Notes: generated by a model from the sequence alone, not told the origin. Shown: positions 49,003 through 57,429, counted from the first letter of the stretch. The stretch: 64,000 nucleotides of DNA from Actinoplanes cyaneus (GCF_016862095.1 NZ_BOMH01000036.1:248001-312000), one strand, 5' to 3'. Translations and numbers: made by a program.

Positions 49003-52000
49003 CTACCAGCCGCCGACCCCGGCGAGCAGCCGCTCCACCGGAACCGGCTTGCCCAGGTAGAAGCCCTGACCGAACGGCACCCCGCAGGCCATCAGCGCGT
49101 CTCGCTGAGCCGCCGTCTCGATGCCTTCCGCGATCACCGTGCACCCGTGCTGGCCGGCGAACTCCACCAGCGTCCGGATCGCGGCCTGCCGAGCCGTCTC
49201 GTTCTCCAGGCCCTGCAGCGTCTCCTGCCCGAGCTTGAGGAAGGCAGGGCGCAGCGACTCGATCCGCGCCAGCGTCTCGTAACCGGCGCCGAGGTCGTCG
49301 ATCGAGAGCCGCACCCCCCCGAGCTGGGCGAAGTCGGCCGGAGCCGCGTCACCGACCTCGACCACCAGCGGGCGCTTCGCCTCGGCGAGCAGCGGCATCA
49401 GCTCGTGCGGACGGCTCAGCAGGTCGGCCGAGACGTTGACGGCCAGCCAGGTGCCGTTCGGCAGTGACTGCGACGACGCGATCGCGGCCTGGACCAGCGC
49501 GGCGTCCAGTGCGAGGTGCACGCCCCGCTGCTGCGCCGCCTCCAGGCTCTCCTTCGGGTTGCTGCCGTCGGCGAAGCGGGTGAGCGCCTCGTACCCGACG
49601 ACGTGCCCGTTGATCATGTTGTAGATCGGCTGGAACACCGTGAAGAAGCTGAACTCCTCGAAGAGGTGTGCCTGGGTCGACTTCGACTTGTCGCTCTTCC
49701 ACGCGCCGGTGTCGGACCGCTGCAGTCGCACGGTGACCTGACCGGCGCCGGTGCCGCGTTCCTCGCGGTAGTGCAGCACCTGCGCCCAGTCACCGACCGC
49801 GGCCGGCTTGACGGCCGTGGCCGCGTCCGCCTTCTTGACCTTGGCCTTCTTGACCTTCTTCGGCTTGACCGTCGGGACGAGCCAGTCGCGTAGGTGGGTC
49901 AGCAGGTCGACGACGGTGTTGCCGAGGCCGACGAACGCGACCATCGCGTAGAGCGAGAGGAGCAGGTTCAGGCCGGCGAAGACCAGGTTGTTCCACTGCC
50001 GCAGCTGGACGTCGTGCCACACGGTGTAGACGCAGAGCGCGATCAGCGCCAGCGGCAGCACCAGGTAGGCGGTCGCCGCCGTCGTGCGGTCGCGGACCTT
50101 CGGCGTGCGCTTGAACGTGCTCTTCTCACCGGTCAGCAGCTGCAGCAGCGAGGCGATGCTGCCGGACAGGTTGACCGGCAGCAGGATCAGGTTGAAGCCG
50201 TAGATCCGCAGCATGTCGGAGCGCTTGTAACCCAGGTGCTTCAGGTCGGCGGACATCATGAAGAAGTACGGCACCGAGATGAGCAGCAGGAACGGGTTGA
50301 GCAGCTCGTTGTTGAACGGGTAGACGAGCATCACCACGAGGCACACGGAGCTCCAGAAGATGGAGGCCATGTAGTTGACCCGTAGGAAGTACTCACCGAA
50401 GCGGTTCTTGTCCTCACGCTTCGACTTCGCGCGGAACTGGTCCTTCAGCCGGGACAGGATCAGCAGACCACCGTTGGCCCAGCGCTGACGCTGGATGGCG
50501 AGCGAGCCGAAATCCGGCGGGGTCGCGCTGTAGGCCATCCGCTCGGGGTAGTTGTGCAGCATCCAGCCGCGCACCCCCAGGTCGATCGTCGACTCGGTGT
50601 CCTCGATGACCGTGCGGTCCTGGATGTAGCGCTTGATCTCCCAGTCACCCTCGTACGCGACCTCGCAGATCTCGTCGAGAGCCTTCTTCCGCAGTACGGC
50701 GTTGGCCCCCACCCAGAACGTCGCGCCGTAATGCGTCATGCCCTGGTGCACGATGTACTGGATGTCCGTCGTCGCACCGGAGATCCGCTCGATGCGGGTC
50801 GCCGATCCGGGGTATGCGCTGTACGGCGTCTGCACCACCGCGTGCTGCGCGTACGCGCCCTGCTCCATGAGGTGGACAAGGCGCAACGCGTACTCGGGAA
50901 GCAGAACGCTGTCCGCGTCGAGCGTCAGCACGTAGTCCGGGTTCGGGACGACCAGATCCGCCCGGTTCGGGCCGGCCGTCACCAGCGCGGTGCCCAGCGG
51001 CGTGTTGATCTCCTGGTATGCGCCACCCATCAGCCCGATGTAGCTGTTGAGGTTCATCGCCTTGTTGGGCTCGTGCGACAGCGACACGTACTTCTTGCGC
51101 TCGAAGCTGGTGACCTGCGCGTCGAAGATCGCGAGCAGCCGCCGGTAGAGCTGGTTCATCCGCGCCATCGGCAGCGCGACCTGCTCGTCGGCGCCCTTGT
51201 CGAGCGCGCCCGCGATCTGGCCGAGGTCCGCCGCGAGCGGGTGCAGGATGTGCTCGACGAAGAACGTGTCGGTGTGGTCGACCATCTCCTGCTTGGCGCC
51301 GAGCTCGTAGAGCCAGTTCGAGGCGAACTGGTACTCGTCGGAGAGCCGTCGCATGTCGTCCGGCACCACGAGGTAGCCACCGCGGTAACGCACCTGCTCG
51401 TCGAAGCTCGCGAACGCCCCGGAGACCCGGTGGAACGGGACGTTCAGCTCGGCCTCGATCTTGCCGGGCAGCGCGCGGGCGGCGAGGAGCATGTCACGGG
51501 CGGCCCGCGTCTTCGGCGTGCGCGGGTCGTCGATCAGCAGCGTCACCCGCAGGCCGGGGTACTCCTGCAGCGCGGCGGAGAGCAGCGTGTTGCGGTTGGT
51601 CCGCTCGTCCTCCTGATATGAGGGGACCAGAACCGTAAGACTGGGCTTCTTCCCGCCGATGAACTCGTCGAGCATGATCCGCGGCGCGCGCTGATGACCA
51701 CGCCCGCGGTAGAAGTAGCCGATCCGCGTGATCAGGTACGCGATCGCGGACGCGGCCAGCCCGGTGATGACGAGCATGTACACGATCGCCTCGGCACCGA
51801 GCCGGGCGCTGTCGGCGTGCCCCTCGATGAACTGCTGGAAGATCGTGTAAGCGATGTAACAGGCCCAGACCGTGATGGTCACCACGATCGCGAGCCGGCC
51901 GCGGGTGATCCTGCCTTCGGAGACCGGGGGCGGAACGATCGGATGAGGTTCCGTCCTCCGGTCGGCCCCCCATTGGCGCTTGGCGTCCGGCTTGCGCTCG

Positions 52001-52020
52001 TCCGCCCGTGTGCGTGGCAT
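49003..52020 (-). CDS. Processive family-2 glycosyltransferase fused to an EAL domain
   Basis: A 1005-residue inner-membrane protein. Residues 38-66 and 73-105 are transmembrane. Residues about 125-540 are a cellulose/hyaluronan/PNAG synthase-type GT2 with LLIDDPRTPKT, DAD at 368-370 (LTLDADSVL), VIEDTESTID and Q-R-Q-R-W at 510-514. Four to six more helices follow to about 715. A Lys/Ala-rich linker (about 716-745) leads to a C-terminal EAL domain (about 780-1005) with the c-di-GMP phosphodiesterase set: Glu811 of EAL, Asn in AVNVS, Glu in VVEVGD, Asp908-Asp909, Lys929, AEGIET and GQGFYLGKP. The domain may degrade or sense c-di-GMP next to the synthase. AAAGG lies 11 bases before the ATG. Divergent from a GH18-like gene. 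Confidence 0.9.
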   Translation of the reverse strand: MPRTRADERKPDAKRQWGADRRTEPHPIVPPPVSEGRITRGRLAIVVTITVWACYIAYTIFQQFIEGHADSARLGAEAIVYMLVITGLAASAIAYLITRIGYFYRGRGHQRAPRIMLDEFIGGKKPSLTVLVPSYQEDERTNRNTLLSAALQEYPGLRVTLLIDDPRTPKTRAARDMLLAARALPGKIEAELNVPFHRVSGAFASFDEQVRYRGGYLVVPDDMRRLSDEYQFASNWLYELGAKQEMVDHTDTFFVEHILHPLAADLGQIAGALDKGADEQVALPMARMNQLYRRLLAIFDAQVTSFERKKYVSLSHEPNKAMNLNSYIGLMGGAYQEINTPLGTALVTAGPNRADLVVPNPDYVLTLDADSVLLPEYALRLVHLMEQGAYAQHAVVQTPYSAYPGSATRIERISGATTDIQYIVHQGMTHYGATFWVGANAVLRKKALDEICEVAYEGDWEIKRYIQDRTVIEDTESTIDLGVRGWMLHNYPERMAYSATPPDFGSLAIQRQRWANGGLLILSRLKDQFRAKSKREDKNRFGEYFLRVNYMASIFWSSVCLVVMLVYPFNNELLNPFLLLISVPYFFMMSADLKHLGYKRSDMLRIYGFNLILLPVNLSGSIASLLQLLTGEKSTFKRTPKVRDRTTAATAYLVLPLALIALCVYTVWHDVQLRQWNNLVFAGLNLLLSLYAMVAFVGLGNTVVDLLTHLRDWLVPTVKPKKVKKAKVKKADAATAVKPAAVGDWAQVLHYREERGTGAGQVTVRLQRSDTGAWKSDKSKSTQAHLFEEFSFFTVFQPIYNMINGHVVGYEALTRFADGSNPKESLEAAQQRGVHLALDAALVQAAIASSQSLPNGTWLAVNVSADLLSRPHELMPLLAEAKRPLVVEVGDAAPADFAQLGGVRLSIDDLGAGYETLARIESLRPAFLKLGQETLQGLENETARQAAIRTLVEFAGQHGCTVIAEGIETAAQRDALMACGVPFGQGFYLGKPVPVERLLAGVGGW

Positions 52021-52035
52021 GCGTTTTTGGGCCTT

Positions 52036-52069
52036 TCGATGCTGTTTCGCGGCATCGATTGGCGATGCC
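52036..52069. promoter_or_regulatory. Overlapping alternative hairpins in the synthase leader
   Basis: GGCATCG-attgg-CGATGCC (52051-52069) is a perfect stem, but its first arm can instead pair with TCGATGC at 52036-52042 (GCATCGA at 52052-52058). The two folds exclude each other. The site is 16-49 bp upstream of the glycosyltransferase-EAL start, in its 5' leader if transcription starts further up. It could equally be a triple half-site for a protein. Confidence 0.45.
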
Positions 52070-52226
52070 CGCGCCGAATTGTCATTGCGCGGACACGTTT
52101 TGGCGCTCCCGATTCCAGATTGGAACGACGGGTCCCGCGTCTGCCCTTCGTCGTCCTTTTGCCCGATCGCTAAATCTGCTCGGGCACGCCAGCGTTTGGC
52201 GACTTTAAAAAAAGGGAAGGGCTTTC

Positions 52227-53828
52227 ATGACGGACCGCGCCACACCCGTAGCCGTGCGGGCGGATCACGATCCGCTCGCCGACCCGGAATGGCAGGAACC
52301 GGAGCAGCCGCGTCGCCGCCTGTCGTGGACGAGGCTGGGAGTTCTCGTTCTCGCACTCGGCCTGATCGGCGCCGGTGGCACCATGGGCGTGATCCACCTG
52401 CGGGACACGGCCGGCCCCACGGCGAAATCCTGGGCCGTTCCGTACGTCGACGTCACGCTGACTCCGACGTTCCAGTTCCAGGACCCCACCGCGAACCCGG
52501 CCAGGAACATCGCGCTCGGCTTCGTCGTCGCCGACCCGAAGAACGTGTGCACCCCGAGCTGGGGTGGCGCGTACACGCTGGACGGCGCGGCGTCGTCCCT
52601 CGAGCTCGACCGCCGTATCGACCAGCTGCGCCAGTCCGGCGGTGACATCACGCTCAGCCTCGGCGGGCTCAGCAACAAGGAACTGGCGGTCGCCTGCACC
52701 GACCAGGGCAAGCTCACCGACGCCTACCGTCAGCTGGTCAAACGGTACGACGTGAAGACCCTGGACCTCGACATCGAAGGCACCGCCGTCGCCGATCAGG
52801 CGTCCCTCGCGCGCCGCGTCACGGCCGTGGCAACGGTGCAGAAGGAGCGGCAGGTCGCCGGCAAGTCACTCGACGTGTGGCTGACCCTGCCGGTCACGCC
52901 GGAGGGCTTGACCGCCGACGGGGTCGGCCTGGTCCGCGGCATGCTGGACGGTGGCGTCGCCCTGCGCGGCGTCAACGTGATGACGATGGACTTCAACAAC
53001 GGCGACAAGAACCCGGACATGCTGGCGTTGAGCACCAGCGCCCTGAACGGCACCCACAAGCAGCTCACCGACCTGTACCTGCAGCTCGGCAAGAAGCTCA
53101 CGTCGCCGCAGGTCTGGTCGCTGATCGGGGCCACCCCGATGATCGGCCAGAACGACATCGACACCGAGCGGTTCACCGTCGACAACGCGCAGGGTCTCGC
53201 TGACTTCGCCGTCGACAAGGGTCTCGGCCGGGTCTCCATGTGGTCGATCAACCGGGACGCCGCCTGCCAGGGCACGTTCGCCAACGTGGTGGTGCACTCC
53301 AACACCTGCAGCGGCGTCGAGCAGGAGTCGCTCGCCTTCTCGAAGATCTTCGCCGGGCTGCCCGGCAAGGCGGCGAACAGCAGCGCCGAGGCGGTCGACA
53401 TCCCGGATCAGACGGCCAGCGTCGACGACCCGAAGACCAGCCCGTACCCGATCTGGCGCCTGACCGCCCTCTACACCGCCGGTTACAAGGTGGTCTGGCA
53501 CGGCGTCGTCTACGAGGCCAAGTGGGCCAACTCCGGCCTCGACCCGTCCGCGGCCCCGCCCGCCGGCACGCAGACCGCCTGGTCGGTGATCGGCCCGGTC
53601 AGCCCGGTCGAGAAGGCACCCAGGCCGACCCCGGCGGTCACCGGCGTCACCAAGCCGTGGACGTCCGGCACCAGCTACAAGCGGGGCGACCGGGTTCTCT
53701 TCGAGGGCCTGCCCTACGAGGCGCGGTGGGCCGTCAAGGACGAGGTCCCGTCCACCGAATTCCCCATCGACGCCGACGACGCCTGGCTCCCCCTCTTCAC
53801 CGTCCCCGGCGAGCCGGACACCAACTGA
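52227..53828 (+). CDS. Membrane-anchored GH18-like protein with CBM5/12-like modules
   Basis: A 533-residue type II membrane protein. A 33-residue cytoplasmic tail and one helix (LGVLVLALGLIGAGGTMGVI, about 37-57) anchor an outside domain. Residues about 65-370 are a GH18 barrel of the bacterial chitinase-like/spindolin type (ITLSLGGLS, then LDLDIEG with Asp180, Asp182 and catalytic Glu184, and WLTLPVTPEG), so the DxDxE core is intact. Two CBM5/12-like (ChiC-type) repeats follow, Y-x-x-G-x-x-V-x-x-x-G-x-x-Y-E-A-x-W at about 420-460 and 485-530. GGGAAGGG precedes the ATG. It starts 206 bp from the divergent glycosyltransferase-EAL gene, suggesting it trims or processes the polymer. Confidence 0.85.
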   Translation: MTDRATPVAVRADHDPLADPEWQEPEQPRRRLSWTRLGVLVLALGLIGAGGTMGVIHLRDTAGPTAKSWAVPYVDVTLTPTFQFQDPTANPARNIALGFVVADPKNVCTPSWGGAYTLDGAASSLELDRRIDQLRQSGGDITLSLGGLSNKELAVACTDQGKLTDAYRQLVKRYDVKTLDLDIEGTAVADQASLARRVTAVATVQKERQVAGKSLDVWLTLPVTPEGLTADGVGLVRGMLDGGVALRGVNVMTMDFNNGDKNPDMLALSTSALNGTHKQLTDLYLQLGKKLTSPQVWSLIGATPMIGQNDIDTERFTVDNAQGLADFAVDKGLGRVSMWSINRDAACQGTFANVVVHSNTCSGVEQESLAFSKIFAGLPGKAANSSAEAVDIPDQTASVDDPKTSPYPIWRLTALYTAGYKVVWHGVVYEAKWANSGLDPSAAPPAGTQTAWSVIGPVSPVEKAPRPTPAVTGVTKPWTSGTSYKRGDRVLFEGLPYEARWAVKDEVPSTEFPIDADDAWLPLFTVPGEPDTN

Positions 53829-53857
53829 CAACTGCACATTGATCTCTCGTACGCTGT

Positions 53858-53886
53858 GACGCCCGCGACATTTCGTCGCGGGCGTC
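53858..53886 (+). terminator. Strong terminator after the GH18 gene
   Basis: GACGCCCGCGAC-atttc-GTCGCGGGCGTC is a perfect 12-bp stem with a 5-nt loop, 29 bp past the stop. Confidence 0.85.
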
Positions 53887-54005
53887 GCGGTATTCCGGCC
53901 GTTCCCAGTTAATGCGAAAGAGCACCCGCAAGCGCTCTCGGGTCCGTCCCCTGAGGACAATCGCGCGACCGGTACTGCTTCGGTTTCGTTGAGTTTGGCA
54001 CGTGC

Positions 54006-54045
54006 GGAAGGCCCGGCCCGCGGCGAATGCGGTCCGGGCCTTTCC
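54006..54045 (-). terminator. Terminator of the ABC exporter operon
   Basis: GGAAGGCCCGG (54006-54016) pairs with CCGGGCCTTTCC (54034-54045), 9 uninterrupted base pairs plus a one-base bulge. On the minus strand it lies 16 bp past the permease stop. Confidence 0.7.
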
Positions 54046-54060
54046 GGTTCAGGCGGTGAC

Positions 54061-54843
54061 TTACTTCGGGTCGTTGTTGAACTTCGCGGTGGCCCAGAAG
54101 TAGCCGAGGATCGCGAGGCCGACGCACCAGGCGACCGCGAGCCAGCCGTTGTGGCCGATCGGGGTGCCCAGGAGCAGGCCGCGCAGGGTTTCGATGGCCG
54201 GGGTGAAGGGCTGGTACTCGGCGATCGGCTGGAACCAGCCGGGCATCTTGTCGACCGGGACGAAGGCGCTGGACAGCAGCGGCAGCAGGATCAGCGGCAT
54301 CGCGTTGTTGCTGGCCGCCTCGGCGTTCGGGCTGATCAGGCCCATCCCGACCGCGATCCAGGTGAGCGCCAGGGCGAAGAGCACCAGCAGCCCGAAGGCG
54401 AGCAGCCAGTCCACGACGGTGGCGTCCGTGGAGCGGAAGCCGATCGCCACCCCGACCGCGCCGACCAGGACCACGCTGGCGACCGACTGGAGGACGCTGC
54501 CGATGACGTGGCCGACGAGCACCGAGCCGCGGTGGATCGCCATGGTGCGGAAGCGGGCGATGATGCCCTCGCTCATGTCGGTGGAGACCGAGACGGCGGT
54601 GCCGATCACCGTGCTGCCGATGGTCATCAGCAGCAGGCCGGGGACCAGGTACGCGATGTACTCCGATCTGCCGCCGCCGAGCCCCGCGCCCAGGGTGTCG
54701 CCGAAGATGTAGACGAACAACAGCAGCAGCATGATCGGGGTGAGCAGCAGGTTCAGTGTCAGCGACGGGTACCGGCGGGCGTGCAGCAGGTTTCGGCGCA
54801 GCATCGTGGACGAGTCGCGGACGGCCAGGGAAAGGGTGCTCAT
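54061..54843 (-). CDS. ABC-2 type exporter permease (DrrB-like)
   Basis: A 260-residue membrane protein with six predicted helices (LNLLLTPIMLLLLFVYIFGD, YLVPGLLLMTIGSTVIGTAV, VASVVLVGAVGVAIGF, LLAFGLLVLFALALTWIAVG, MPLILLPLLSSAFVPVDKMP, WLAVAWCVGLAILGYFWA). The SxxFVPxxxMPxWxQxxxxxxPxT region (SSAFVPVDKMPGWFQPIAEYQ) is the signature of DrrB-type drug/lipid exporters. The ATG at 54843 overlaps the ATPase stop by four bases (ATGA), so translation is coupled. With the ATPase it forms one transporter; the substrate is not predictable. Ends at a terminator. Confidence 0.9.
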   Translation of the reverse strand: MSTLSLAVRDSSTMLRRNLLHARRYPSLTLNLLLTPIMLLLLFVYIFGDTLGAGLGGGRSEYIAYLVPGLLLMTIGSTVIGTAVSVSTDMSEGIIARFRTMAIHRGSVLVGHVIGSVLQSVASVVLVGAVGVAIGFRSTDATVVDWLLAFGLLVLFALALTWIAVGMGLISPNAEAASNNAMPLILLPLLSSAFVPVDKMPGWFQPIAEYQPFTPAIETLRGLLLGTPIGHNGWLAVAWCVGLAILGYFWATAKFNNDPK

Positions 54844-55784
54844 CGGACAGTCTCCTCGAGTTTTCCGGTCAGGGCGAAGAACACGTCGTCCAGGTCGGGG
54901 GTGTGCACGGTCAGCTCGTCGGCCTCGACGCCGGCGGAGTCCAGCAGGTCGAGCACCGAGCGCAGGTCGCGCTGGCTGCCGTCGCTGAGGATCTGCAGCG
55001 ACAGCGACTCGTCGTCGCGGGCCGCGTCGGGCAGCGCCGCCGCGGCGCTCTGGTAGGCGGCCGGGTCGGTGAAGCGGAGCCGGACGTGCCCGCCCGGGAT
55101 GAGCCGCTTCAGCTCGCCCGCGGTGCCCTCGGCGACGATCTTCCCGTCGTTGAGCACCGCGATCCGGTCGGCCAGCTCGTCGGCCTCCTCCAGGTACTGC
55201 GTGGTGAGGAAGACCGTGACGCCGGAGGCGACGAGCTCCCGGATGATCTGCCACATGTTGTGCCGGCTGCGCGGGTCGAGACCTGTGGTCGGCTCGTCGA
55301 GGAAGATGATCCGCGGGCTGCCGACCAGCGTCATCGCGATGTCGAGACGGCGCTTCATGCCGCCGGAGTAGGTGGAGGCCGGTTTCCTCGCCGCCTCCAC
55401 CAGGTCGAAGCGCTCCAGCAGCTCGGCGGTGACGCGCTGCCCCTCCTCGCGGGACAGGTGGTGCAGGTCCGCCATGAGCCGCATGTTCTCCTCGCCGGTG
55501 ATCAGGCCGTCGACCGCCGAGAACTGGCCGGTGACGCCGATCGCGGCGCGCACCGCCTGCGGGTCGGTGGCCAGGTCGTGACCGCCGACCCGGATCCCGC
55601 CCGAGGCGGGACCCGCGGAGAGCAGCGTGGAGAGGATCTTCACGGCGGTCGTCTTGCCGGCGCCGTTCGGCCCCAGCAGGGCGAAGATCGATCCTTGCGG
55701 TACGGCGATGTCGACCCCGTCGAGAACGACCTTCTCGCCGTACGACTTGTGCAGCCCTTCCGCTGCGATGGCCAGGTTCGTCAT
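54840..55784 (-). CDS. ABC exporter ATP-binding protein (DrrA-like)
   Basis: A 314-residue ATPase of the DrrA/CcmA group. Walker A GPNGAGKTT (residues about 40-48), Q-loop VTGQFSAVD, signature YSGGMKRRLD (LSGGQ variant typical of DrrA), Walker B IIFLDEPTTGLD, and H-loop replaced by TTQYLEEADELAD, where a Gln stands at the usual His position, as in many DrrA-like proteins. The C-terminal 80 residues match the DrrA tail (RLRFTDPAAYQSA, TVHTPDLDDVFFALTG). It lies 12 bp after the DUF4097 gene and overlaps the permease gene, forming a three-gene operon under the divergent GbsR/MarR-type regulator. Confidence 0.92.
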   Translation of the reverse strand: MTNLAIAAEGLHKSYGEKVVLDGVDIAVPQGSIFALLGPNGAGKTTAVKILSTLLSAGPASGGIRVGGHDLATDPQAVRAAIGVTGQFSAVDGLITGEENMRLMADLHHLSREEGQRVTAELLERFDLVEAARKPASTYSGGMKRRLDIAMTLVGSPRIIFLDEPTTGLDPRSRHNMWQIIRELVASGVTVFLTTQYLEEADELADRIAVLNDGKIVAEGTAGELKRLIPGGHVRLRFTDPAAYQSAAAALPDAARDDESLSLQILSDGSQRDLRSVLDLLDSAGVEADELTVHTPDLDDVFFALTGKLEETVR

Positions 55785-55796
55785 GTCCGGGACTCC

Positions 55797-56459
55797 TCAG
55801 TTGCTCTGGGCGGCGATGTCGCCGTACGAGGTGGTGGCGTGGATGTCGAGCTCGATCGAGCCGTCGTTCTTGAGGCTGTTGCTGATCTCGCCGTAGCCGG
55901 TGCGGGCGACGAGCGCCGCGGAGACGCCCCGAGCGGCGCCCACCGAGATCGACCCGGCCTGGGTGGTCAGCACGACCGCGCCGCGTACCGCCTCGGTGAT
56001 CCGGATGTCGCCCTTGCCGGTCCTGATGTCGGCGGCGTCGGTGAGCCGGCCGATCACCACGTCGCCGGCGGCGGTCGTGGAGCGCAGGCCGGCGACCTCG
56101 TCGAGCTTGATCTCGCCCTGCGCGCCCTCGAAGGTGACGTCGCCGAGCCGGCCGACGCCGCGCAGGTCAGCGGCGGCCACCTTGGCCTCGACCCGTGAGC
56201 CGGCCGGCAGCTGGACGGTCACCTCGAGGTAGCCGGAGCTGCCGAGGATCTGGTTCTTCGCGGACGCCTCGATCCGCAGGATCCCGTCGGCGAACTCGAC
56301 CCGGGTCTCCTCGGCGACCTTGACGTCCCGGCTCTTCGAGGCGTCGGCCGGCCGGACCTCGACGACGGTGTCGGACCGGTCGGCGGCGATGACCTGGATG
56401 CGGCCGGCGGGGATGTCGAGGACGGCGGTGATCGGGGCGGTGGTGTCGAACTTGTTCAC
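55797..56459 (-). CDS. DUF4097 family beta-helix-like protein
   Basis: A 220-residue protein. The GTG at 56459 follows AGGGAGAAAACA, which fixes the start; a longer frame upstream lacks a ribosome site. The repeated pattern of short beta strands (FEGAQGEIKLDEVAGLRSTT, AAGDVVIGRL, GKGDIRITEAVRGAVVLTTQ, AGSISVGAARG, GYGEISNSL, SYGDIAAQ) is that of DUF4097 (putative adhesin) solenoids. There is no signal peptide, so the cytoplasm is likely, unusual for an adhesin label. In actinobacteria the gene commonly travels with DrrAB-like exporters and a MarR/GbsR-type regulator, exactly as here. The role is unknown, perhaps a sensor or chaperone for the exporter. Confidence 0.85.
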   Translation of the reverse strand: MNKFDTTAPITAVLDIPAGRIQVIAADRSDTVVEVRPADASKSRDVKVAEETRVEFADGILRIEASAKNQILGSSGYLEVTVQLPAGSRVEAKVAAADLRGVGRLGDVTFEGAQGEIKLDEVAGLRSTTAAGDVVIGRLTDAADIRTGKGDIRITEAVRGAVVLTTQAGSISVGAARGVSAALVARTGYGEISNSLKNDGSIELDIHATTSYGDIAAQSN

Positions 56460-56502
56460 TGTTTTCTCCCTCGATGCTTCGTTTCCGATGTGCGAAACGC
56501 TA

Positions 56503-56624
56503 CGTTGCGTTCGCGAAAGAGGCAACAAGCTTGTTGCACTAGGAAACCGAATCTGCAGTTCAACGGCGCTAAATCGTTGCAATGGCCGTGCGGAGAATGC
56601 AACGCAACGCGGTGGTTCGTTGCA
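56503..56624. promoter_or_regulatory. Array of CGTTGC half-sites in the divergent promoter region
   Basis: GCAACAAGCTTGTTGC (56522-56537) is a perfect 16-bp palindrome. Further half-sites are CGTTGCG (56503-56509), CGTTGCA (56575-56581), TGCAACG (56598-56604), CAACGC (56605-56610) and CGTTGCA (56618-56624). CGTTGCA and TGCAACG at 56575-56604 make an inverted pair. They lie between the DUF4097 and regulator genes, so the regulator encoded at 56684 is the natural candidate to bind them. Confidence 0.6.
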
Positions 56625-56683
56625 ATGGAATGGAAGTGAACGCTATGCTGGCGGCGTCATGCACCACGACGAGGGAGATCGCT

Positions 56684-57412
56684 ATGCCGGGCGGCAGGCT
56701 CAGCCAGCAGGAACGTCAGCAGATCGCGGCCGGGCTGGCCGACGGCCTCGCGTATGCGGAGATCGCCCGGCAGCTCGATCGCCCGACCTCGACGGTCACG
56801 CGTGAAGTGATGCGCAACGGCGGTCCGGGCGGTTACCGCGCCGAGCTGGCCCACCACGCCACCGAGCGCCGCTCCCGCCAGCGCCGGCAGACCCCTGCGC
56901 GGGGCGAGACACCCGTGCAGCCGGAGGGGCGCGACGCCGAGGCCGTCCGGGCCTACGAGGAGACGCTGACCACCGTCTTCATCCAGTCCGGCCTGGCCAA
57001 GATGATGTCGCGGGTGCTGGCCGCCATCTTCGTCAGCGACTCGGGCACCCGCACCGCTGCCGAGCTGGCCCAGCACCTCGAGGTAAGCCCGGCGACGATC
57101 TCCAAGTCGATCGCGTTTCTGGAGAGTCAGGATCTGGTCCGCCGTGAGCGCGACGACCGCCGCCGTGAGCGGTACAGCGTCGACAACGAGTTGTGGTACC
57201 AGTCGACGATTGCCAGCGCAAAGGCGAACTTGCGGCTCGCCGAGATCGCGCGGCAGGGCGGGAACGCGCTCGGGGCGAGCAGTCCGGCCGCCGTACGCCT
57301 GGAGAATGTCGCCCGATTCCTCGACTTCGTCAGCGAGGCAATCGTGCGGTCGGCCGAGCAAGCCCGCGACGTGCTCTTCACCAAGCCAGATCAAGATCAA
57401 GACGTGATCTGA
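56684..57412 (+). CDS. GbsR/MarR-type regulator with an extra N-terminal HTH
   Basis: A 242-residue regulator. The ATG at 56684 follows GAGGGAGAT. Residues 5-50 are an IS30-like helix-turn-helix (LSQQERQQIAAGLADGLAYA, EIARQLDRPTSTVTREV). A basic linker and then a winged MarR/GbsR domain follow at about 95-180 (TVFIQSGLAKMMSRVLAAIF, TAAELAQHLEVSPATISKSI, RRERDDRRRERYSVD). The C-terminal helices (NVARFLDFVSEAIVRSAEQA) should form the dimer interface. Two DNA-binding units in one chain would suit the unusual cluster of CGTTGC half-sites just upstream. Probable repressor of the divergent DUF4097-ABC operon. Confidence 0.85.
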   Translation: MPGGRLSQQERQQIAAGLADGLAYAEIARQLDRPTSTVTREVMRNGGPGGYRAELAHHATERRSRQRRQTPARGETPVQPEGRDAEAVRAYEETLTTVFIQSGLAKMMSRVLAAIFVSDSGTRTAAELAQHLEVSPATISKSIAFLESQDLVRRERDDRRRERYSVDNELWYQSTIASAKANLRLAEIARQGGNALGASSPAAVRLENVARFLDFVSEAIVRSAEQARDVLFTKPDQDQDVI

Positions 57413-57429
57413 AAGGGGCGGCGACCTTT

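Noticed and set aside
52021..52226. c-di-GMP or c-di-AMP riboswitch between the synthase and GH18 genes
   Set aside because: The conserved cores of those aptamers are not recognisable; only simple hairpins are present, including GCCCGA-N13-TCGGGC at 52161-52185.
56684..56820. IS30 transposase fragment, from the N-terminal HTH of the regulator
   Set aside because: The HTH is in frame with a complete MarR/GbsR domain, with no transposase catalytic region or terminal repeats.
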